Source of the DNA: Runella sp. CRIBMP
GTDB lineage: Bacteria; Bacteroidota; Bacteroidia; Cytophagales; Spirosomataceae
DNA length: 64,000 nt
Direction: 5' to 3'
NCBI RefSeq assembly: GCF_009905605.1
Contig: NZ_JAAAKZ010000013.1
Location: forward strand, 94,143-158,142
Shown in pieces: positions 59,328-64,000 of the stretch. The position numbers and the translations under genes are program-made. Below the pieces are notes generated by a model. That model was not told the origin of the DNA, did not search any database, and saw only the letters and a list, made by a program, of their open reading frames with translations. Position 1 is the first letter of the stretch. Each line of letters starts with the position of its first letter.

Positions 59328-60701
59328 TTAACGCCTTAACACCTTCCTAAAATCGTAGAAAAGTCGTTCAATCAATTTCAAATCTTCCGTCACAATCTCG
59401 CCCGTGGCCGCCATGCCGTTGCGAAAGGGGATTTTCTTTTGTGAAGACGTCACCAATCCTTTGGGAAACTGCACCTTCACCAAGTAAGCCGTATCTTTGG
59501 GCATATCCGAAATCGACGCAATGCGCCCGCTCACCGTGCCAAACTCTTGATACGGGTAGCCCGCAAACTTCACAATAACCTCCTGCCCGCGACGAACTTT
59601 CCCGAAATTGTACTGACCTACGTACATTTCTCCTTCAAATCCCGCTCCCTCGGGCAACACATAAAATAACTCCTGCCCAGCTTTGACGGTTTGGCCTTCT
59701 TGCAACGGACTGAGAAAAGCGACTTTTCCGCTCGTCGGTGCCGCCGACACAAAACGCTGTTTCCACGCTTCGGTATCACTTTTGAGGGTATTGATGGATT
59801 GAAAAAGGCTGTTCAATTGTTCGATACGGGTCTTTTCCAGCTCCAACAGTTCCTGCTGTTTTTGATTTTGCGACATTCCGTTGTTGTTAAACGCCGTTTG
59901 GGCTTGGTCAACGACCTGTTTTTTAGACAAATACCGACTTCGGGTCTGACGCATTTCTACATCCGCAATGACTTTTTCCTCGTGCAGTTTGCGGTTCATC
60001 CGTAAATCATCTTCGGTCAGTTCGAGGTCTCTTCGGTAATTTTCTAGTTGGGTTTGCAAGTTTTCCCGCAATAGCCCCAATTGAGCCAAGTCATTTTGCA
60101 ATGCGAGCCTTTTTTGTTCAAAAGCGCCGCCGTGCAATAATGCTTTTGACCGAACATAGGCATCCTGAAACGTCTGATACGATTTTTGAAGCTCGCCCAA
60201 TTGAAAATACAACGGAATGGTGACTTTATGAATGCCTTCCAAATCGCTGTCGATGCCTAGTCTAACCAACTTATCTACCACTTCATCTAAACCCAGCGCT
60301 TCTTCAGGATTGGCCGTACTTTCCAAATACGCCAGACGCTGCCCCTGCATTACCTTCATTCCGTCTTTGACAAACAGTTTCATGACAACTCCTTCACTTT
60401 TGGCATTGACCGCCTTGGGAAAATTCAAAGCCACTACGCGCAGATTCGCTTTGACCAAATCGGGATATTCCACAAACCACCCTACGCCCAGCAAAATCAA
60501 CAACACGAAGAAAAAAACGGTAATGCCCCAACGTACCAACCACGACGGCGGCTGACTCAATACTTCGTTGACCTCAGAGCTGCGTAACCCCACTAATTCC
60601 TGGCCCGCCTGTCCTGGTTGGGAAAGGACAGCCACGCCGTTGGCACGGCCTCCAGTATTGTGTTTCAGTTCTTCGGGTGATATAGGATTTATTTCTTTCA
60701 T
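59328..60701 (-). CDS. HlyD-type secretion adaptor for peptide export
   Basis: The 457-residue protein has one membrane helix near residues 54-72 (WGITVFFFVLLILLGVGWFV), a lipoyl-like segment (SEGVVMKLFVKDGMKVMQGQ), a long coiled coil at about residues 130-310 (LALQNDLAQLGLLRENLQTQ) and a C-terminal barrel domain (AAPTSGKVAFLSPLQEGQTV). It links the C39-ABC transporter encoded 8 bp upstream to an outer-membrane channel. Residues about 17-34 (GGRANGVAVLSQPGQAGQ) look like an inserted GC-rich segment in the disordered N-terminus. Its last 93 bp are duplicated at 58252-58344. The TolC-like protein at 43177 could be the missing outer-membrane partner. Confidence 0.88.
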   Translation of the reverse strand: MKEINPISPEELKHNTGGRANGVAVLSQPGQAGQELVGLRSSEVNEVLSQPPSWLVRWGITVFFFVLLILLGVGWFVEYPDLVKANLRVVALNFPKAVNAKSEGVVMKLFVKDGMKVMQGQRLAYLESTANPEEALGLDEVVDKLVRLGIDSDLEGIHKVTIPLYFQLGELQKSYQTFQDAYVRSKALLHGGAFEQKRLALQNDLAQLGLLRENLQTQLENYRRDLELTEDDLRMNRKLHEEKVIADVEMRQTRSRYLSKKQVVDQAQTAFNNNGMSQNQKQQELLELEKTRIEQLNSLFQSINTLKSDTEAWKQRFVSAAPTSGKVAFLSPLQEGQTVKAGQELFYVLPEGAGFEGEMYVGQYNFGKVRRGQEVIVKFAGYPYQEFGTVSGRIASISDMPKDTAYLVKVQFPKGLVTSSQKKIPFRNGMAATGEIVTEDLKLIERLFYDFRKVLRR

Positions 60702-60709
60702 ACAAAGGG

Positions 60710-60910
60710 CTATTCTGCCAATTCCAACTGATTGCTCACCAATTCAAAATACTTGCCACGTTGGTGTACCAATTCTGAGTGCGTCCCAACTTCCACAATC
60801 TCCCCTTTTTCCAAGACCACAATCTGATCGGCATTTTTGACCGTACTCAAACGGTGCGCTACTACGATCACCGTCCGTCGGCCCATCGGCCCGCCCTTAA
60901 AAAAATTCAT
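60710..60910 (-). pseudogene. Detached C-terminal piece of the C39-ABC transporter (H-loop)
   Basis: In a different frame from the main part, these 66 residues continue the nucleotide-binding domain: [20 protein letters not shown] with the H-loop His, then [20 protein letters not shown]. The frames are separated by one extra T in a T7 tract at 60899-60905. An ATG at 60910 overlaps the stop of the main part by 14 nt, so separate translation by re-initiation is possible but would yield an incomplete ATPase domain. The residues GGPMGR next to the junction look like another short insertion. A sequencing error in the homopolymer is an alternative. Confidence 0.75.
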
Positions 60911-63035
60911 CCAAATTTCGCATAATCACGCTTTCATTGTTGGCGTCAAGTGCATTGGTGGCTTCATCAAAAAACAGATAATCGGGATTTTTGTAGACGG
61001 CACGGGCAATGAGCAACCGCTGCCTTTGCCCCTGACTGATGCCGTTGCCTTCCGCTCCGATCTTGGTGTTATACCCCAACGGCAACTCCTCAATAAACGA
61101 CCGGATATTAGCCACATGCACGGCATGAAGCAGCTTCTGAACATTCGGCACTTCGTCGCCTACGGCGATGTTGTTGGCAATGGTATCCGAGAAAATAAAT
61201 CCGTCCTGTAGTACCGTCCCGCATTGACTGCGCCATTGACGGTGAGAAATTTGTTTTAAGCTTAGCTTGCTGTGGAAACTTCCTTCTCCGCTTAATGAAG
61301 AATGGGTGAGATTTATTTCGCCCTTTTGCGGCTCGTAGAACTTCAACAGCAATTTCAAAAGTGTAGTTTTACCGCTTCCGCTGGTCCCTACGATCGCCGT
61401 TATTTTCCCGGCCGGGATGTGTAAATTGATGTTTTTCAACACAGGCTCGTTTCCTGCCCCGGGGTAGGTAAACGTGAGGTTGGTTAGGCCTATCCCGCGC
61501 GGCATGCCCTTCTCTCCCCCTCCTCCCGTTAGCAATTGAGCGTGCATAAGCCCCTGTGAAGCAGGCTTATCCTCATCTTCCAACTCATGAATTTCGTTCA
61601 ACCGCTCTAAACTGATCTGTGCATCCTGCCACTGTTGCATAAACTGCACCAACTGCTCCACGGGACTGTTCAACTGCCCGATGATGTACTGCAAAGCCAT
61701 CATGCCGCCCAAGGTCATTTGACCGTTGACCACGGCCGTGGCGGCTAAAAAAGTAATGGCAATGTTTTTTCCTTCGTTCAGAAACAGCGCCCCTGCCTGT
61801 TGGTATTGTCCCAAGGCCAGACCCTTCATACTGAGTTTAAACTGCCGTACCTGCAAATTCTCCCATTGCCAGCGCTTAAGATGTTCAGCATTGTTGAGTT
61901 TTATTTCCTGCACACCCGTAATGAGCTGAATCAGACTGCTTTGATTCTGCGAAGCCAAGGCAAAGCGTTTGTGGTCCAGTTGCCGACGATATCGCAAAAA
62001 AATCGTTACCCACAGCGCGTACAACACACTCCCAATCAGAAAAACTCCGAAAATAGACAGGTTGTAATACGCCAGTATAACACTGAAAACCACCAAATTG
62101 AAAAGTGAAAACAGCGTATTGAGCGAAGTGCCCGTCAAAAATTGTTCAATGCGGTGGTGGTCGCCGATGCGCTGGAGAATATCGCCCGTGAGTTTAGTAT
62201 CAAAGAAAGAAAGCGGGAGTTTGAGTAACTTCGTGAGGAAATCCGACAAAATATTGAGATTGATGCGGGTACTGATGTGGATCAACACCCACGACCGAAT
62301 AAAATCCACCGATACCCGCCCCACAAACAGCATCACCTGCGCTGTCAGTACCAACGTGATAAAGTGCAGGTTACGGGTCTGAATGCCCACATCCACTACC
62401 GATTGGGTGAGAAAAGGTAACACCAGTTGCAAAATACTGCCGACCAACAATCCCAAGCCCAACTGTGAAATCAGGCCTTTATAGCGCCACAGGTAGCCAA
62501 AGAGGTAAGGTAAGCCAATTGCTTTTGTTCTTTTTTCTATTCCTTCTACCCCTTCAAAAAATTTCGGAGTAGGTTCCAGCAGTAAAGCAACTCCTACTTT
62601 TTCACCATCGGCCACGGTGGTGGCCCATTTGCTTTCAAATTCTTCGTTGGTGTAAGTGAGCAGGCCGGCGGCGGGGTCAGCAACCTCTATCCCGCGCGGC
62701 GTACCGTCCCCGCCCTTTCTCCTTGTAAGAGAAAAAGAGCCAACCCCTTTACCATAAACCACCACAAAATGATTTTGCCCCCAATGTACAATACAGGGCA
62801 GCGGTGCTTCTTCCAATAGTTTTTGAAGAGTGACTTTTACGCCCAGGGTTTTGAAGCCGATGCTTTCGGCGGCTTGGGCAATGCCCAGCAGATTTACGCC
62901 CTCTTTCCCTATCTCCGCCGCCGCCCGTAACGGTTGTATGCCATAACTCTGCCCATAGTATTTGGCTACCATTCGAAGACAAGTGGGACCACAATCCATG
63001 GCGTCGAGTTGCTTATAAAAAGGGAAGGATTTCAA
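60897..63035 (-). CDS. C39-peptidase ABC transporter for GG-leader peptides (frameshifted near 3' end)
   Basis: The 712-residue frame cleaves and exports peptides with double-glycine leaders. Domains: C39 protease (residues 1-150; [20 protein letters not shown] with catalytic Cys15, His in [13 protein letters not shown], Asp in VADPAAG), six membrane helices (about 170-460), and a nucleotide-binding domain with Walker [15 protein letters not shown], signature [14 protein letters not shown] and Walker [13 protein letters not shown]. The frame stops at LDEFF, before the H-loop, because of an extra T at 60899-60905; the missing part continues at 60710-60910. GC-rich insertions appear at [13 protein letters not shown] and [13 protein letters not shown]. 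HlyD follows 8 bp after the restored end. Without frame restoration the ATPase should be inactive. Confidence 0.85.
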   Translation of the reverse strand: MKSFPFYKQLDAMDCGPTCLRMVAKYYGQSYGIQPLRAAAEIGKEGVNLLGIAQAAESIGFKTLGVKVTLQKLLEEAPLPCIVHWGQNHFVVVYGKGVGSFSLTRRKGGDGTPRGIEVADPAAGLLTYTNEEFESKWATTVADGEKVGVALLLEPTPKFFEGVEGIEKRTKAIGLPYLFGYLWRYKGLISQLGLGLLVGSILQLVLPFLTQSVVDVGIQTRNLHFITLVLTAQVMLFVGRVSVDFIRSWVLIHISTRINLNILSDFLTKLLKLPLSFFDTKLTGDILQRIGDHHRIEQFLTGTSLNTLFSLFNLVVFSVILAYYNLSIFGVFLIGSVLYALWVTIFLRYRRQLDHKRFALASQNQSSLIQLITGVQEIKLNNAEHLKRWQWENLQVRQFKLSMKGLALGQYQQAGALFLNEGKNIAITFLAATAVVNGQMTLGGMMALQYIIGQLNSPVEQLVQFMQQWQDAQISLERLNEIHELEDEDKPASQGLMHAQLLTGGGGEKGMPRGIGLTNLTFTYPGAGNEPVLKNINLHIPAGKITAIVGTSGSGKTTLLKLLLKFYEPQKGEINLTHSSLSGEGSFHSKLSLKQISHRQWRSQCGTVLQDGFIFSDTIANNIAVGDEVPNVQKLLHAVHVANIRSFIEELPLGYNTKIGAEGNGISQGQRQRLLIARAVYKNPDYLFFDEATNALDANNESVIMRNLDEFF
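61490..61503. repeat. GC-rich mini-repeat, copy A, inside the C39-ABC gene
   Basis: CTATCCCGCGCGGC occurs here and, identically, at 62687-62700 in the same gene, with similar flanks (CATGCCC and GTACCGTCCC). It is centred on the self-complementary CCGCGCGG. It encodes part of the PRGIG segment in the linker before the ATPase domain. Confidence 0.6.
62687..62700. repeat. GC-rich mini-repeat, copy B, inside the C39-ABC gene
   Basis: This is the second exact copy of CTATCCCGCGCGGC. It encodes the PRGIE segment between the C39 His region and the VADPAAG motif, where homologues usually have a short turn, so it looks like an in-frame insertion. Confidence 0.6.
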
Positions 63036-63057
63036 ATGCTTATTATTATTTGGCTGA

Positions 63058-63065
63058 CAAACGTA
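63058..63065 (-). promoter_or_regulatory. -7 promoter box for the C39-ABC operon
   Basis: The minus strand reads TACGTTTG, a match to TANNTTTG, 22 bp before the ATG at 63035. No TTTG is seen at the -33 position, which falls in GC-rich sequence next to the tandem repeats. Confidence 0.4.
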
Positions 63066-63112
63066 AGCAGATGGGTCGGACGGACGTTTCCGCGCACCGG
63101 GCAGGCGTTCCT

Positions 63113-63189
63113 GCGGTCCGACGTTTCGCGGTCCGACGTTTCGGCCATGGTGTCGAGTTGCGGTTCGACGACTCGCGGTTCGACGATTC
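63113..63189. repeat. Tandem 15-bp repeats, two adjacent pairs
   Basis: Four 15-bp units are present: GCGGTCCGACGTTTC at 63113-63127 and 63128-63142, then GCGGTTCGACGACTC at 63160-63174 and GCGGTTCGACGATTC at 63175-63189. A 17-bp GGCCATGGTGTCGAGTT segment separates the pairs. They lie in the divergent gap between the C39-ABC gene and the DUF6934 gene. A related copy is at 58392-58413. Confidence 0.85.
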
Positions 63190-63206
63190 GACGGCAGTGG
63201 GGGAAT

Positions 63207-63239
63207 TTTGGAAACACTGTCAATAAAATTTTATTTTTG
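63207..63239 (+). promoter_or_regulatory. Bacteroidota promoter of the DUF6934 gene
   Basis: TTTG (63207-63210) and TATTTTTG (63232-63239) are separated by 21 bp, a full match to the -33/-7 consensus. Transcription would start at about 63244-63246, practically at the ATG, so the message would be leaderless or nearly so. Confidence 0.55.
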
Positions 63240-63243
63240 CACA

Positions 63244-63681
63244 ATGGAGAAACCTATTTACAACATTGAATCATCTTCCGACCGCCTTTTGTATGAATTT
63301 GAGAGTAACAGCGATCACAAAATGATTAAGAAAGCAGTTGTTTACTTGCCGATAAAACAAGACCCTAATTTATATGAACTTATCTTTGGCGACTTACAGG
63401 ATGACGGGACAATAGATGTTCAAACAGTCAGTAACAATCAAGATATAGTCCTGATTTTAAATACAGTAATCAAAACCTTGTATCATTTTTTTGAACTTTA
63501 CCCTTCAAAAACTGTTATATTTACGGGTAGTTCAGCGTCAAGAAACCGTCTGTATCGTGCTGTCATATCGAAATTAATCAATGAAAAGTTTGACATTTTT
63601 GGTATTACATTCGATGATGAAATTGAACTGTTTGTTCCCAATAAAAACTATTTTGCATTTCAAATCTGCTTAAAGCAATGA
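63244..63681 (+). CDS. DUF6934 family protein
   Basis: The ATG at 63244 (MEKPIYNIESSSDRLLYEFE) fits the family start; an upstream in-frame ATG at 63208 precedes the -7 box. The 145-residue protein matches the DUF6934 pattern: IKKAVVYLPIKQDPNLYELI, FGDLQDDGTIDVQTVSNNQD and the conserved TGSSASRNRLYRAVISKLIN. No catalytic site is known for this family. A 54-residue gene overlaps its stop by 4 nt (ATGA). Such overlapping pairs with small hydrophilic partners are typical of two-component modules like toxin-antitoxin systems, but there is no direct evidence for that here. Confidence 0.75.
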   Translation: MEKPIYNIESSSDRLLYEFESNSDHKMIKKAVVYLPIKQDPNLYELIFGDLQDDGTIDVQTVSNNQDIVLILNTVIKTLYHFFELYPSKTVIFTGSSASRNRLYRAVISKLINEKFDIFGITFDDEIELFVPNKNYFAFQICLKQ

Positions 63682-63842
63682 AAAAGCCCGCCCGTATCAG
63701 TGTTAATCCCGCTTTGGATAAAAAAAACGAGGGTATCAAACTTGGAGCAACTCATCAAAAAAAGCACGATGATCTTATGGCATTGATAGAACGTATGAAA
63801 ATCAAGGAATCTAAGCCTACTCCTTCTAACTTCCCCGTTTGA
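63678..63842 (+). CDS. Small hydrophilic protein overlapping the DUF6934 gene
   Basis: This 54-residue frame begins MKKPARISVNPALDKKNEGI and ends KIKESKPTPSNFPV. It is rich in Lys and has a central helix-like HDDLMALIERMKIKE. Its ATG overlaps the TGA of the DUF6934 gene (ATGA), which implies translational coupling. No family is recognised. The 158 bases from here to the window edge hold no gene I can support. Confidence 0.6.
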   Translation: MKKPARISVNPALDKKNEGIKLGATHQKKHDDLMALIERMKIKESKPTPSNFPV

Positions 63843-64000
63843 TTCTTCACTCTTTTCCTCCATTTGGTCAAGCAATTCTCTTCCGATTGGCATCTCGCCG
63901 GCAGTGCGGAAATTTCATTCAGACCGATTTCTATGGTTTATGCAAGCGTGTTTGTATAATTTTTGTCATATTTTTCCCCGCGTCGAACAACAGCATAAAT

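Noticed and set aside
60897..60912. Programmed -1 ribosomal frameshift at the T7 tract
   Set aside because: A -1 slip leads into a frame that stops after about 10 codons; only a +1 slip or loss of one T restores the ATPase domain.
63113..63189. Possible CRISPR array
   Set aside because: The units are only 15 bp, sit directly next to each other without spacers, and no cas gene is present.
63660..63893. Minus-strand frame overlapping the last two genes
   Set aside because: It covers the coupled plus-strand genes, has no family match and no promoter box; the plus-strand pair is better supported.
1..64000. tRNA, rRNA or insertion sequences
   Set aside because: No cloverleaf with a TTCGANTC arm, no rRNA-like stretch and no transposase-like frame was recognised by reading both strands.

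Overview
The window comes from a Bacteroidota genome, most likely a member of the Cytophagales (Spirosomaceae or Runella-like; the genus is an inference). The evidence is two SusC/SusD outer-membrane pairs, a type IX secretion (T9SS) sorting domain, the Bacteroidota form of LptD, a fused E1 alpha/beta 2-oxoacid dehydrogenase, DUF1573 and class-typical TANNTTTG promoter boxes. No rRNA, tRNA, transposase or CRISPR array is visible. Most of the window is chromosomal housekeeping and nutrient-scavenging DNA. Two places look accessory: the lasso-type peptide locus near 34.3-37.7 kb and the peptide-secretion locus at 58.2-63.2 kb.

Layout. 0-4 kb: a partial NmrA-like reductase, a secreted glycosidase, a DUF202 membrane protein and a GNAT acetyltransferase. 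4.1-12 kb (minus): operon SusC - SusD - secreted beta-propeller/amidohydrolase. 12.2-14.5 kb: two exported ferritin-like proteins and a coiled-coil lipoprotein. 15-21 kb: Tat-exported Gfo/Idh/MocA oxidoreductase, M14 metallopeptidase, dapA and a class III aminotransferase whose gene contains an in-frame palindromic repeat. 21.2-26.2 kb: a second SusC/SusD operon with a good Bacteroidota promoter and an inferred leader of about 355 nt. 26.2-28.3 kb: an unusual pair, a class I glutamine amidotransferase followed by an ATP-grasp-like protein. 28.5-34.3 kb: oxidoreductase, sulfatase and LptD.

34.3-37.7 kb (minus): a 52-residue precursor carrying the full lasso-peptide leader pattern (Y-x2-P-x-L-x3-G-x5-T), then a T9SS-sorted secreted protein, then an asparagine-synthetase-like enzyme resembling lasso cyclases. 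The leader peptidase and the leader-binding (RRE) protein are not visible nearby. This is the best candidate for an undescribed system here.

38-58.2 kb: grpE-dnaJ, a MATE exporter, three beta-lactamase-fold serine hydrolases, a TolC plus membrane-fusion pair without a pump, an OmpA-like protein, DUF1573, fused E1, a ComA-like phosphosulfolactate synthase, DedA, MlaD, a cell-wall amidase and NifU.

58.2-63.2 kb (minus): a double-glycine leader peptide with four cysteines, a small lipoprotein, and a C39-peptidase ABC transporter plus HlyD adaptor for export. The transporter has a frameshift at a T7 tract that cuts off its H-loop. Both export genes carry probable short GC-rich in-frame insertions. 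A 93-bp duplicated HlyD 3' end and related 15-bp repeats lie at opposite ends of the locus, suggesting past duplication and deletion. The window ends with a DUF6934 gene overlapping a 54-codon gene by 4 nt.
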